From assembly GCF_001513745.1 (NCBI RefSeq), contig NZ_CP013382.1, positions 744,001 through 808,000 of the forward strand: DNA of 64,000 nt. Direction: 5' to 3'. Positions 29,208 to 38,590 of the stretch are shown here, piece after piece (position 1 is the first letter of the stretch; each line of letters begins with the position of its first letter). A program made the position numbers and the translations under genes. Below the pieces are notes generated by a model, which saw nothing but the letters and a program-made list of their open reading frames with translations, searched no databases and was not told where the DNA came from. Origin of the DNA: Burkholderia humptydooensis (GTDB lineage Bacteria; Pseudomonadota; Gammaproteobacteria; Burkholderiales; Burkholderiaceae).

Positions 29208-29972
29208 CTAAGCGGTATATTTCTCATCGCTTCCCTGGCCGCGGATCTGTTCCAGCCGATAGCCATAACCGTAGATGGCGGTTATCACGACCCCGTGGCG
29301 TGCGCCGAGCTGGAGGAGCGTGCGCAATTTGCTGATATAGGTCGAAAGCATCGCTTCTTGACTGCGATTGCCTTTTGCCGATTCCTCCAGTTTGGCATCC
29401 GAATCGGCGCTCCAAATTTTCTGAATGAGCGCCTTCTTGGTGACGATCCGGCCTAGATTCGAAAACAGTAATTGAGCAAGCCTGAATTCCCGTTCGGGCA
29501 GGTCGATCGATTGGCTGCATAGCATGATGACTCGCGAGCCCCTCAATTCGTAGTCTCCGGCCTTGATGACCGGCTCGGCCGGAGCCGCGGGATAGTAGCG
29601 GCGCAATTGCGCGCCGACGCGGGCGATCAGGATATTTTCAGTGACAGGCTTGACCAGATAATCGTCCGCGCCGTGCTCGAGGCCGTAGACGACGTCGGCT
29701 TCTTCGTCATGCTGAGTGACGAGCACGATCGGCATTGCGTGCGCAATGCGTTCGCGAGTTCGTTGCAGGACGTTGATGCCGGACGCACCCGGAACGTCCC
29801 AATCGAGGAGCAACATGTCGAATGGTTGTTGCTCGATGAGATCGAGAAAGCGATCGCCGTCGGCGCAGGTAGCCGTGTCGTAACCGGCTTTTTCCAGCCA
29901 GGCTGTGAGCGTCCTGGCTTGATTGACGTCGTCTTCGAGGATCGCAATGCGTTTTCTGAATTCCGTTTGCAT
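29208..29972 (-). CDS. OmpR/PhoB-family response regulator
   Basis: 254 residues. The receiver domain has the acidic pair D14-D15, phospho-acceptor D57 in LLLDWDVPG and K in YLVKPV (about 107). The C-terminal part (about 145-250) is a winged helix with ELRGSRVIMLCSQSIDLPEREFRLAQLLF, and an unusual insertion (ADSDAKLEESAKGNRSQ) in the recognition region. It is the partner of the CHASE2 kinase directly downstream. ATG 29972 is chosen because the receiver fold begins there; the frame continues upstream to 30125 with no domain-like sequence. Confidence 0.9.
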   Translation of the reverse strand: MQTEFRKRIAILEDDVNQARTLTAWLEKAGYDTATCADGDRFLDLIEQQPFDMLLLDWDVPGASGINVLQRTRERIAHAMPIVLVTQHDEEADVVYGLEHGADDYLVKPVTENILIARVGAQLRRYYPAAPAEPVIKAGDYELRGSRVIMLCSQSIDLPEREFRLAQLLFSNLGRIVTKKALIQKIWSADSDAKLEESAKGNRSQEAMLSTYISKLRTLLQLGARHGVVITAIYGYGYRLEQIRGQGSDEKYTA

Positions 29973-30325
29973 GGACGAGCCCGTGACCGTAACTGGGGTT
30001 AGGTGATCTTTTGAAAGGTTGTTGTTAGAAAATCGAACGGAAGCAGACTGCATGATAGTTGCATAAATGAATATTAATTCGCGACGACTTTTATGCAAGC
30101 TCGTCGGCGCTGACGAAATCGCCAATAAGCAAATCGGAAAAGATCACGCGGACGTTTTTTGACGTTCATGCCGTCTGAGGCGGCTATCGGGGGACGGCAC
30201 GGCAGATCTTTCGATGCGCCTCGTTTCTCTTTATCTGGCCGGCCCTCGGAGACTCCGAATGAAAATGTCCGCAACTTCATAAACCAGACATTGCCGCAGG
30301 AAAGGCATGACGCCCGCGGCGCGTG
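29973..30325. other. 353-base gap between the two response regulators
   Basis: The stretch is AT-richer than its flanks around 30005-30075 and probably holds the promoter of the OmpR-kinase pair. No protein-like frame or RNA gene was recognised. Confidence 0.35.
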
Positions 30326-31006
30326 TCACGAAGCAGTTGCGCTGATTGAGCAAGCGAGCTTCGTGTCGACGGCATATTTGATGAGATCGATGTTCCGCTT
30401 GATGCTCATCTTGCGCATTGCGTTATTTTTTTGTGAGCTGATCGTTTGTTTGCTGCGACGCAGGCGAGCAGCGATTTCGTTGATCGTGAGACCGGACACG
30501 AAAAGCCGCACGACTTCCAGTTCACGAGGCGTCAATGCGAGACCGCGGTTCGAGGTCGGGGCGTCCGTCTTGCTCTCCCGAACAATCGAGGCGATGACCG
30601 GCGAAAGATAGGCTTCTTCAGACTTGGCCGCGCGCACGGCGGCCGGCATTTCGTCGGCATGGTCTCGCTTGCTGAAGATGCATGAAATGTGTTTCGACAA
30701 CAGTGAGCGAATCACGCCGGGATTGTCGATTGCCGTGAACACGACGAGGCCGACACCGGGATGGCGGCGTCGAATCAACGACAACATCGCGATGCCGTCG
30801 CTGTATTTTTCGCAGCCGGAGGACATCGTGTAATCGGAGATGACGACGTCGCACTCGCGCCGTGTCAGCATGTCGACGAGATCGCCCGGACTCCGTGCGG
30901 TGCCGACCACCTGTATGTTCGGATCACGTTGGAGCTCATATGCGAGCCCGGAAATCATGACGGGCTGGCTGTCGGCAATGACGACTTTGGTCGGGGGTGA
31001 ACGCAC
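30326..31006 (-). CDS. NarL/LuxR-family response regulator
   Basis: 226 residues. Receiver domain with D12, phospho-acceptor D58 in VVISDYTM and K in FSKRDHA (about 118). A residue usually acidic next to D12 is serine (ADSQP instead of ADDHP). The C-terminal domain (about 155-215) is a LuxR-type helix-turn-helix: LTPRELEVVRLFVSG, INEIAARLRRSKQTISS, then KNNAMRKMSI. The layout resembles RcsB/BvgA-type regulators. It lies upstream of the OmpR-CHASE2 pair on the same strand, with a 353-base gap, so the island carries a three-gene signalling cassette. Target genes are not visible. Confidence 0.88.
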   Translation of the reverse strand: MRSPPTKVVIADSQPVMISGLAYELQRDPNIQVVGTARSPGDLVDMLTRRECDVVISDYTMSSGCEKYSDGIAMLSLIRRRHPGVGLVVFTAIDNPGVIRSLLSKHISCIFSKRDHADEMPAAVRAAKSEEAYLSPVIASIVRESKTDAPTSNRGLALTPRELEVVRLFVSGLTINEIAARLRRSKQTISSQKNNAMRKMSIKRNIDLIKYAVDTKLACSISATAS

Positions 31007-31396
31007 GGATGTTCCTCGCTATGGAAACGGTGCTGCGGCATTGGACTCCTCAAGCGGCGCTGCCATTGCGCTGGGACAACCTGGACGTTGTCGCAGCCGC
31101 GGTTCCCAACACGGGGTGGACAGCGCGGATGCACCGGTAATGACGATGACGCCATTCTCATCGGGGGACTCGGATAGGGGAAATATTCTGGACGTTTGTT
31201 AAATTCGGTGGCTGATCATGAAGGACGCAGCCGCCCCGGCCGGACGTTCAATCGCTTTTGGCGTCGAACGAGTGCGTTCCGATTCGCTCGTCAGGCCGTT
31301 GCGGGCCGGTGCCCGCAACGGATAAAGGGCTCAAACGGCGGCGCTTCGAACAGAATTCGCCGCGAATTGAACGACGCTGGACGAATGTCGATTCAT
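31007..31396. other. 390-base gap, no gene recognised
   Basis: The stretch separates the LuxR-type regulator start from the end of the halovibrin-like gene. Open frames here lack protein-like composition or family motifs. It probably includes the regulator's promoter. Confidence 0.35.
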
Positions 31397-32909
31397 CTAA
31401 CGAATGCCGACTCCCAAATGGCTGCCGTAGTGATAGTTATGTCCTTCCAGCCCGGTCACGATGTTCTTTATCCAGTATCGCGTGAAAGGCAGATAGGCCT
31501 GTATGTCGGAAGACCAGTACCAATCATTTCCCATCGGCCAGCGGCTTCCGTATAGCGCATTCATCTCGCGCAACTGCGCCATGTTGGGGATGTGCACCCC
31601 TTGCGAGCCGGCGACGCTCGAGATCTGGGAGTAAGTACCTTTGCCGAGACCGACGCACTGTATGACGCCCGTTGCCGACACTTGATAGCTCTTGGTCGCG
31701 CCGATGCTGTCCAGGACAGTGATGGCCGTGGTGCCGTTGCCTCGCACCGTCACGTATCCGTTGTTGTCGACGACTGCTATGCCGCTGTTGCCGGATTGAT
31801 AGCTGTACGGCGGAATTCCACCGGTCGCGGTACGTTGAATCGTGGTGTTGGCAGGCCACGCGCCCGGCAGGAGAGCCGGGTAAGCCGGCAAGAGATAAAC
31901 CCGGCCACTGAGCGTAACGGGCGTCGTGTCGATTGCGAGCGGCGGCGGGCCGCCGTCGCCGACGGCCTGGTCGTCGCTGCTGTACGCGAACGTCGCCTTG
32001 CCACTCGAATTGGCCGGGAGGGTCAAACGAACGATCGGCACCACCTCTTTGTAACTGCCGTAAAAACGCAATTGGTCGTTTTGCGCGTTGGCGAGGGCGC
32101 CAGGCTTTCCGGAAATATAAAAGAACGACTGGATAGGGAGATTGGCGCCATGGCCGGCCGGCCAGGTTGCCAGACGCAGTTCGTTCTGGACGGCCCACCA
32201 TTGCGGAATCATGGCTTGCCTGGCAAGGATGGCCTGATAGAAGCGATTCGCCGTGTCGATCTGTCCGTCTCTCACGTTCCAGCCACATTGGTACCGATAC
32301 TTGTTCGCGCCAAGATTGAAGTGGTCGATCCACTGCTGGGCGGTGATGATGCCCTGCTCATTGCACGGCTGGCTTTCCAGCGGATAAGTGTTGCTCGGGC
32401 CGCATCCCTGAAGCGAATTCCGGTTATTCGTGTCCGCATCCATCGGGAAAGCACAAAGCACGGCGATGTTGCTGTCCTTGTCGGAGGGGGTTTCAAGGGC
32501 GGGGAAAAAAATGAACCCGTTGTTGTAGTTGAAAACCAGATTCGCGAAATTGTTGTCCGTGCGCAGCCACGAGAAGGAGACGCCGCCGCTTTGTATGGAG
32601 CCGGGGCTGGGATCCCATGGAAAGAAGGCGGGATTGGTCTCCGTTGCACGAAGCATCACGCCGCTGCAGAGAAATGCCGGCTTGCTTAGGCCGCCACAGT
32701 CACGATCCGTTCGGTTGTACCATCCGTTCAATTGGGTTGCGGCTTCGGGCCCTGCGACGGTCAATGAAGTCGACGGCGCCTGCGCCGTTTGAGGAGCGCC
32801 CTGGTGCGGGCTCGATCACGACGGCAGGCGGGGGCGGACTGGTAGCGCATGCAACCAGTAATGTGCATAGCGTCGCGACCAGTACATATCTGAAGCCATC
32901 TGATTTCAT
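31397..32909 (-). pseudogene. Halovibrin-like secreted protein with Ig-like domain, frameshifted
   Basis: A signal and lipobox start (MKSDGFRYVL, then LLVACATS) begins at 32909 in one frame. The body of 455 residues, from 32764 to 31397, is in another frame, so one base has been lost or gained between about 32765 and 32840. The body has features of halovibrin (HvnA)-like proteins, such as ATETNPAFFPWDPS, SFSWLRTDNNF and YPLESQPCNEQG. A bacterial Ig-like stretch, GTTAITVLDSIGATKSYQV, lies at about residues 345-365, and the tail is Trp/Tyr-rich. An IS at 32916-33828 sits 6 bases upstream of the ATG and separates it from its old ribosome-binding site. The gene is therefore damaged twice. Function in the island is unknown; host-contact toxin or adhesin roles would be guesses. 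Confidence 0.65.
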
Positions 32910-32915
32910 GACTAA

Positions 32916-33828
32916 GAGACGGTTTCATAAAGACTGCTGGGCTCGCCGCAGGGTATTCCAGCAGATCAGGCAGCAGCCGAGTTTGAGGAACGCTTCGTGA
33001 ATGTCGGCGCGACGTTCAAAGCGAATACGTAGACGGCGGAAATGATGCAGCCAAGCATGAGTACGTTCGACGACCCAACGGACTTTTCCAAGGCCACTAC
33101 CGTGCGGCTGACCGCGCCGCGCGATGCTGGTGGGGATGTTGCGCTCGTGAAGGATGCGTCGGTATTTGTCGTGGTCGTAACCACGGTCGGCGTAGACGCG
33201 GGCAGGACGGCTCAGAGGCCGTCCACGCACGCCGCCGATCGGCACAATGGCCTCGATCAGCGGAACCAGTTGGGTGACGTCGTTACGATTGGCGCCGGTC
33301 AGGATTGCCGCGATCGGCGTTCCGTTGGCGTCGGTGGCGATGTGGTGCTTCGACCCGGGTCGAGCTCGATCGGTGGGGTTCGGGCCAGTTTTTCGCCCGC
33401 CCCAACCGCACGAATCGACGATGAGTCGACGACCACACGGGAGAAGTCGATCTTCTCGGCTGCTCGCAGTTTCGCCAGCAGCACCGCGTGCAGTCGATCC
33501 CACACACCGGCTTGCTGCCAATCGCGCAGCCTGCGCCAACAACTTACGCCTGAGCCGCATCCCATTTCGGACGGTAAGTCGCGCCAACGAATGCCCGTCT
33601 TCAGCACAAAAAGGATGCCCGTCAAAGCCGCACGGTCCGCTACCGGCTTGCGACCGGGGTACTTGAAGCGGCGCGGCTTTGGCGGAGGTAGCAGTGGTTC
33701 GACCAGTGCCCACAGTTCGTCATCAATGATTGGCTTACCCATCTCCTTGGCCCGTCTGTCACGACGGCCAAGGTTAACAGGATGCTGAAAAAGTTAACAG
33801 CCCCTTGGACTCTTTTTGAAACCGTCTC
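32916..33828 (-). mobile_element. Complete IS5-family (IS427-like) insertion sequence, 913 bp
   Basis: Terminal inverted repeats begin GAGACGGTTTCA at the left (from 32916) and at the right end (complement ending 33828). A 3-bp target duplication TAA flanks it (32913-32915 and 33829-33831). It carries one transposase in two overlapping frames. The insertion split the ribosome-binding site from the start codon of the halovibrin-like gene. Confidence 0.85.
32925..33742 (-). CDS. IS5-family transposase made by -1 frameshifting
   Basis: orfA (33742 to 33299) begins MGKPIIDDELWALVEPLLPP and includes the helix-turn-helix and first catalytic part. orfB continues in the -1 frame with TGANRNDVTQLVPLI, RVYADRGYDHDKYR and WVVERTHAWLHHFRRL (the DDE motif region with the YREK-like signature), ending at 32925. 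The frames meet at a run of five A on the coding strand (33389-33393), GAA AAA C, where a -1 slip gives a 272-residue protein. This is the normal expression mode of IS427-group elements, so the break is not a mutation. Confidence 0.85.
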
Positions 33829-34241
33829 TAAAGCCCTTTGTCAAATTCCATCGACCTTGTTTTATTTCACATGCTGTTTGTATATTTTTCTCCTGCGGGA
33901 ATCAGAGATTGACGCGCAATACTCGAGAGAATTGAAGTTGCGCATCGGAGTCGATCCATCCGACGCTGTAGTTGATCAGCACTCTGGAGCCGCTATTCTC
34001 TGTCGCCCACGCCGCCGGAATATCGAAGATGGAGGGTTGTCCCTTGACGACACGCTGGATTTCGGTATGCCGCGTTACCACGCCATCCCATCGGACCCGA
34101 ACGGTTTGGTCGTCTTCCATACCGGAATACAAGACCGTCACTTGTGTGCGCGCCCCGTCGAGCAAGGGAGCGGGAAGCGTCAGCGACTGCCCCTCGACAT
34201 GCAAGGTCAAGGTGTCGGATGGATGAACCGGGCCGCCTAGC

Positions 34242-35590
34242 AGGCTGTTGAAAAGCGCCTCGTTTTGATGGCTGGGGCACTGTTTAAAAGGGTTTCGTAT
34301 GCGATTGGCTGCTGAGTTGCGGATAAATCGTCGCGGCTGCCCTGCTGGCGAGCGGGCCAGCAGGCGCGTTGCCGCGCGACGGTCGCGTTTGGGCGGCTCA
34401 TTTCACTGCTCCCTGCGGCACCGCCGCCAGTATTCGGGCCATTCGAGTCAGGTTGCTCGCCAGCATCGTCAACTTGAAGTGCTGGTCGACTCGCTTGATG
34501 CCGCGATACACGGTCTGTCGAATCCTGCCGACGGTCTTGCCCCAGCCGAAGTGCTCCTCGATGCGTTTGCGAATCACCTGGCTGATGCCGTAGCCGACGT
34601 GCCGCGACGTGCGCCCGTCGATCGCGCTACCGCCCTGATGCGCGTCGTTGCGTGCGACATGCGGCGTCACCTTGCGCGCACGACAATCCCGCACAAAGTC
34701 GCGCATGTCATAACCCTTGTCGGCCCCAAGCGTCTTGGCATGACGGCCTGGCACGCAATCGAGCAGGCGCAATGCGCTCGCGCGTTCGCCAAAGCCATCG
34801 GCATGGCTGACCACCGCGCCAACCACCAAACCCGAACGGTTCTCCATCAGGATGTGCCCCTGGTAACACAGGATGGACGGCGTGCCTTTGCTCTTCCTGA
34901 ACAGCCGCGCATCCGGATCGGTGCTCGACTCGTGAGTCTCGTTGCTGCGCCGCTTGCCCTTCCAGTCGGTGTCGACATTGCGGCCGCCACCGGCCGGCGG
35001 ATCGTCCGAACCGTCCTTGGGCCGGAAGCTCTTGTGGCTGGCCCACGCCTGGATCAGCGTGCCATCGACCGAGAAGTGTTCTCTGGACAGCAGCCCTTGC
35101 TTGTCGGCCAAGCTCATGACTTCGGTAAAGAACGCTTCGACCACTTCGTGCTCGAGCAGACGATCGCGGTTCTTCGAGAACACCGAGTGGTCCCAGACGG
35201 CGTCTTCGATCGCCAACCCGACGAACCAACGAAACAGCAAGTTGTAGCGCATCTGCTCCATCAGCATGCGCTCGCTGCGCACCGAATAAAACACTTGCAG
35301 CAGCAACGCACGCAGCAGCTTCTCAGGCGCAATCGAGGCTCGACCGCTGTCTGCATAGATCGTGCTGAACAGCCCGTTGAGCCGCTTCAACGCCTGATTG
35401 ACCAGCAGCCGAAGCGGCCGCAGCGGGTGATCGGCCGGCACGAAGTCTTCCAGCTTCACCGTCGTGAACAGCGGTTCTTGCATCTCGTCCATTCCGCGCA
35501 TCGCTCTCGTCTGCCCAAGATCATGAACACGATATCTCTAACGCACCGCCCGCAGCGCCCGTTTACACCGTATCCAATTTCAACAGCCTG
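34242..35590 (-). mobile_element. Complete IS5-superfamily insertion sequence, 1349 bp
   Basis: Perfect 13-bp inverted ends CAGGCTGTTGAAA (34242-34254) and TTTCAACAGCCTG (35578-35590). They are flanked by a 4-bp target duplication CTAG (34238-34241 and 35591-35594), a palindromic target. One intact transposase gene fills the element. It interrupts the Ig-like-repeat gene. Confidence 0.88.
34398..35501 (-). CDS. IS5-superfamily transposase
   Basis: 367 residues. N-terminal DUF772-like part (MQEPLFTTVKLEDFVP, then RALLLQVFYSVRSERMLMEQ and NLLFRWFVGL), then a DDE domain: FSVDGTLIQAWAS (first Asp), GADKGYDMRDFV (second Asp), and the glutamate in KRIEEHFGWGKTVG. All catalytic blocks are present and the frame is intact, so the element may still be active. 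Start at 35501; internal ATGs at 35492 and 35483 are alternatives. Confidence 0.9.
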   Translation of the reverse strand: MRGMDEMQEPLFTTVKLEDFVPADHPLRPLRLLVNQALKRLNGLFSTIYADSGRASIAPEKLLRALLLQVFYSVRSERMLMEQMRYNLLFRWFVGLAIEDAVWDHSVFSKNRDRLLEHEVVEAFFTEVMSLADKQGLLSREHFSVDGTLIQAWASHKSFRPKDGSDDPPAGGGRNVDTDWKGKRRSNETHESSTDPDARLFRKSKGTPSILCYQGHILMENRSGLVVGAVVSHADGFGERASALRLLDCVPGRHAKTLGADKGYDMRDFVRDCRARKVTPHVARNDAHQGGSAIDGRTSRHVGYGISQVIRKRIEEHFGWGKTVGRIRQTVYRGIKRVDQHFKLTMLASNLTRMARILAAVPQGAVK

Positions 35591-35881
35591 CTAGACGCTG
35601 CTGTACGGAATAGCTGATGCGCACGTCGCGGCCGATTGCGTCGATGACCTCCATGCGCGGGATTCGGAAGTCCATATGCCCCGGCAGCCCGACAGGACGA
35701 ACGTCTGTGTTGTAGGTTACGGCCGCCACCCATTGAACCCGAACGGTGTCTGCGCCGGCCATGTCGTCATACCGGCGCACTTGAACGATGATGTACTCGT
35801 TTATATGGAGATGTTGTCGGCCTAAATAATGCTAGAGACGACCAAAGAAGATATAATTCTCTTTATTGGCAAATAATCCCA

Positions 35882-36349
35882 ATCGTGCGAGTTCAGCTTC
35901 CGATAAATAAAAGTGGTAAAGCTGTTTTCTGTTGCAGTGATTCCGATCAAGCTGCCGCAATTATTTGGGGGGATTTTTAAGAAATTCCCCAAGGTGGACT
36001 TGGAAGACATGTTGGAACACGATACATTGATTTTACATCAGAAAACAACTTTAGTTTGGAAGGTGGTGTAAATTATCCACCATTCGTAACTGATCATGCT
36101 TTACTTGTAAAAAATGGTAAGCTGGAATTCGCGATTTTTCCCCGTCGCGTTGAGTTTGGATACAGATCAATGAACTCTCCAATTCGCCTGCATACATTTT
36201 ATAGTGACGGGTCGGATGCGTGCTGTATTACACTTCGTGATGCTGCCACGGGGGATCGATTTTCAAACACCGCCCCGCCGGGAAAACTAATCAAGTCATT
36301 CGAAATTGATGAGGCGCTATATTTGGATAATTTTTCAATATCAAATTAG
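35882..36349 (+). pseudogene. AT-rich hypothetical gene remnant with an in-frame stop
   Basis: One plus-strand frame runs from about 35882 to TAG at 36347-36349, broken only by TAA at 35978-35980 near runs of G and T. Before the stop it reads VFCCSDSDQAAAIIWGDF; after it, RYIDFTSENNF, VNYPPFVTDHALLVKNGK and SDACCITLRDAATG, ending DNFSISN. Composition is much more AT-rich than Burkholderia core DNA, pointing to foreign origin. I do not recognise the family. It lies between two IS elements and has no evident start codon with a ribosome-binding site. Confidence 0.45.
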
Positions 36350-36488
36350 AAAATATACCATTTGTATGATACTTTATTTTGCATTTTGACTGCGTTGTTG
36401 CATAATTCTGCTAACGGCGAGTGAGTCAGCCCCCCCACGAAAACTGGACCCGAGATGACGCTTAAACTATGAGGTACTCTTACGCCTA

Positions 36489-37810
36489 TGTTTAAGCCTA
36501 TGCCTAACGGGGGACCCGTCGAGGTTCTGACGCGGCTTGAACAGCGCCGCCGGCATTCCGTTGAAGAAAGGAAAGGTGCCGAAGCTGTTCCCCGATGAAC
36601 TGATCGATCAGTTCCTTGCGCAGGTGCAGAGCAAGGACGCCGAGTCGATCCTGGGCGAATCGGGGCTGGCCGGCCAGTTCAAGAAGCAACTGGCCGAGCG
36701 CATGCTTGCGGCCGAGTTGAGCCACCATCTGGAAGCCGAGACTGAGCAGGGCAAGGCCGGCAACCACCGCAACGGCACCAGTCCCAAGACGGTTCTGACG
36801 CCCAACGGCGAGCTGAAGCTGGATATTCCGCGCGATCGGCAGGCGACGTTCGAGCCGCAATTGGTCGGCAAGTATCAACGCCGCCTGCCCGGCTTCGACG
36901 ACCACGTCATCAGCATGTATGCGCGCGGCATGAGCGTGCGCGAGATTCAGGGCCACCTGCTGGAACTGTACGGGCTGCAGGTGTCGCCCGATCTGATTTC
37001 GACGGTCACCGACGAGGTGCTGGCCGACGTCGAGCAGTGGCAGCAACGCCCGCTCGAGGCCATGTATCCGATCGTGTACTTTGACGCGCTGCGGCTGAAG
37101 ATCCGCGACGAAGGCACGGTCAAGAACAAGGCGGTCTATCTGGCGCTGGGCATCCGCGCCGACGGCCGCAAGGAAGTGCTGGGTTTGTGGATCGAGCAAA
37201 CCGAAGGCGCGAAGTTCTGGCTGAAGGTCTTCAACGAGTTGAAGAACCGCGGCTTGCACGACATCCTGATCGCGGTGGTCGATGGATTGCGCGGCTTCCC
37301 CGAAGCGATCGAGGCAGTCTATCCGGCCGCCCAAATCCAGACCTGCATTGTGCATCTCATCCGCAATTCGCTGAATCTGGCGAGCTGGAAGGACCGCAAG
37401 CCGCTGGCTGCCGCGATCAAGCCGATCTATCAGGCCACCACGGCCGAGGCGGCGGCCGCGGCGCTCGACGCCTTTGCGCAGAGCGAGTGGGGGCGCAAAT
37501 TCCCTACCGTCGCGGCCATGTGGCAGCGCCAGTGGGAACAGGTGATCCCGTTCTTCGCCTATCCGCCCGAGGTGCGTCGAATCGTATATACGACGCCATT
37601 GAGAGCATGCACATGCAGTTGCGCAAGATCGTCAAGAGCCGCGGCCACTTCCCGAGCGACGAAGCCGCCAGCAAGCTGCTGTACCTGGCCTTGCGCAACA
37701 TCGAAAAGGATTGGAAGATGCCGCCTATCACTTGGCGGCAAGCAGTCAATCAGTTCGCCATTCTGTTCGGCGAGCGATTCACCTCCGCCATTAGCCGAGA
37801 CCTTTAACCT
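36489..37810 (+). mobile_element. IS256-family element remnant
   Basis: Most of an IS256-type transposase is present, but recognisable terminal inverted repeats are missing. At the right side the next gene's 3' end begins only 40 bases after the transposase stop. The left side continues into unrelated sequence before the transposase frame opens near 36528. The element appears unable to move. Confidence 0.8.
36537..37807 (+). pseudogene. IS256-family transposase, frameshifted
   Basis: The first frame (36537 to about 37596) has the mutator-type layout: ELSHHLEAE, TVLTPNGELKLDIPRDR, YARGMSVREI, VYFDALRLKI (first Asp), AVVDGLRGFPEAI (second Asp) and CIVHLIRNSL. Near 37596 the frame shifts. The continuation IESMHMQLRKIVKSRGHFP to the stop at 37807 is in another frame. 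Intact members read TTNAIESM here; four bases appear to be deleted after ACGACG. The expected N-terminal start is also missing (a TGA lies just upstream). Inactive. Confidence 0.85.
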
Positions 37811-37849
37811 TTGTTCGAAGCAAGGCGGCAGCGTATGTATTCCGAGTCT

Positions 37850-38590
37850 TCAATTCACCACTGTCACGATTCCACGTTTATCTTCTACGCAGCCCACTTG
37901 AGGCGCGCGTGCCTTCGCTGTAACGGGATACGTTCCCAAGACATACGGCGTGAAGGTAAAGGTCGGTAGAAAATTGTTCACGCCGGCATATCCGTACTGC
38001 TGGATGTAAAGGAAGCCGGTCGCGCCGGACGAGAGCGAAATATCCACGTTGCCTGCCACCGGCGCGGACGTCCAGACGGCAATCGGCAGAGATGACTGAT
38101 GCGCGAATTTCACCTGCACAGCGGGAACGATGATCGTGACGCCGTAGTCCGGCAGCTTCGCGGCCGCGCCATCCTTGTTCGAGACGGGCTGCTGCTCCAA
38201 GGTCTTGCAGAGCGAAAAATTCAGGATTTGATCGTTGATCGTGATCTCGCCCTCGTTGGTGGCATCGACCCCGCCCATTTTCTTGCACACCTTCTGCCTG
38301 TAGAAGGTCGCATCGGCCGGCTGTTCGCCCCGTACGAAGGTCAATTTACCCGGCCCCGTTCGCGTCAGCACCTGCTCGATCGTGATGGTCTTTCGCGGAT
38401 CGTCGGGATCGGTGGTGAGAATGGTGCGGCGGACTCTATTCGGACCCGACGGCATCTTGAATTCCTGACAATTGATCAAGCTGTCCGTCGTGTCGGCGAC
38501 GGCGGTCGAGGCGCCGGGTTGTTGTTCGGCGCAAACCGGAGGAGCAACCAAAGCGGCAAGCAACGTGACGGTCAACAGATTTCTTTTCAT
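37850..38590 (-). CDS. Small secreted protein of unknown function
   Basis: 246 residues. A clear Sec signal peptide (MKRNLLTVTLLAALVAPPVCA) is cleaved at about residue 21. The mature part contains paired cysteines (for example NCQEFKMP, KVCKKMGG, SLCKTLEQ and VGCVEDK) and a C-terminal Ig-like or beta-rich segment: GFLYIQQYGYAGVNNF, FTFTPYVLGTYPVTAKA. I do not recognise a family. It is on the same strand as the halovibrin-like gene and Ig-repeat pieces, with IS elements between them, so the three may be remains of one secreted-protein cluster. Confidence 0.65.
   Translation of the reverse strand: MKRNLLTVTLLAALVAPPVCAEQQPGASTAVADTTDSLINCQEFKMPSGPNRVRRTILTTDPDDPRKTITIEQVLTRTGPGKLTFVRGEQPADATFYRQKVCKKMGGVDATNEGEITINDQILNFSLCKTLEQQPVSNKDGAAAKLPDYGVTIIVPAVQVKFAHQSSLPIAVWTSAPVAGNVDISLSSGATGFLYIQQYGYAGVNNFLPTFTFTPYVLGTYPVTAKARAPQVGCVEDKRGIVTVVN

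Larger units (their letters stand above)
33902..35831 (-). pseudogene. Ig-like-repeat protein gene, interrupted by an IS and 5'-truncated
   Basis: Two coding pieces flank the IS at 34242-35590. The upstream piece (35831 to 35591) ends in RISYSVQQRL. The downstream piece (34241 to 33902) continues GGPVHPSDTLTLHVEG and stops at 33902. Removing the IS and one copy of the CTAG duplication restores one frame across the junction. The product has about 85-residue repeats with the pattern DTVRVQW or QTVRVRW, then FRIPR or FDIP, then ISYSV or INYSV, resembling tandem Ig-like domains of surface or secreted proteins. The 5' end is cut: the frame closes at a TAG just upstream of 35831. It sat directly upstream of the halovibrin-like gene, likely in the same operon. 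Confidence 0.75.

Noticed and set aside
31196..31555. Plus-strand 119-codon frame in the 31 kb gap
   Set aside because: No start with a ribosome-binding sequence, no motifs, and it overlaps the end of the halovibrin-like gene.
33299..33742. IS5-family orfA/orfB split as a mutation
   Set aside because: The switch occurs at a run of five A, where -1 slippage is normal for this IS group.
36537..37901. 454-codon reading of the IS256 transposase with its own C-terminus
   Set aside because: After about 37596 the frame no longer matches the family; the true continuation is in another frame up to 37807.
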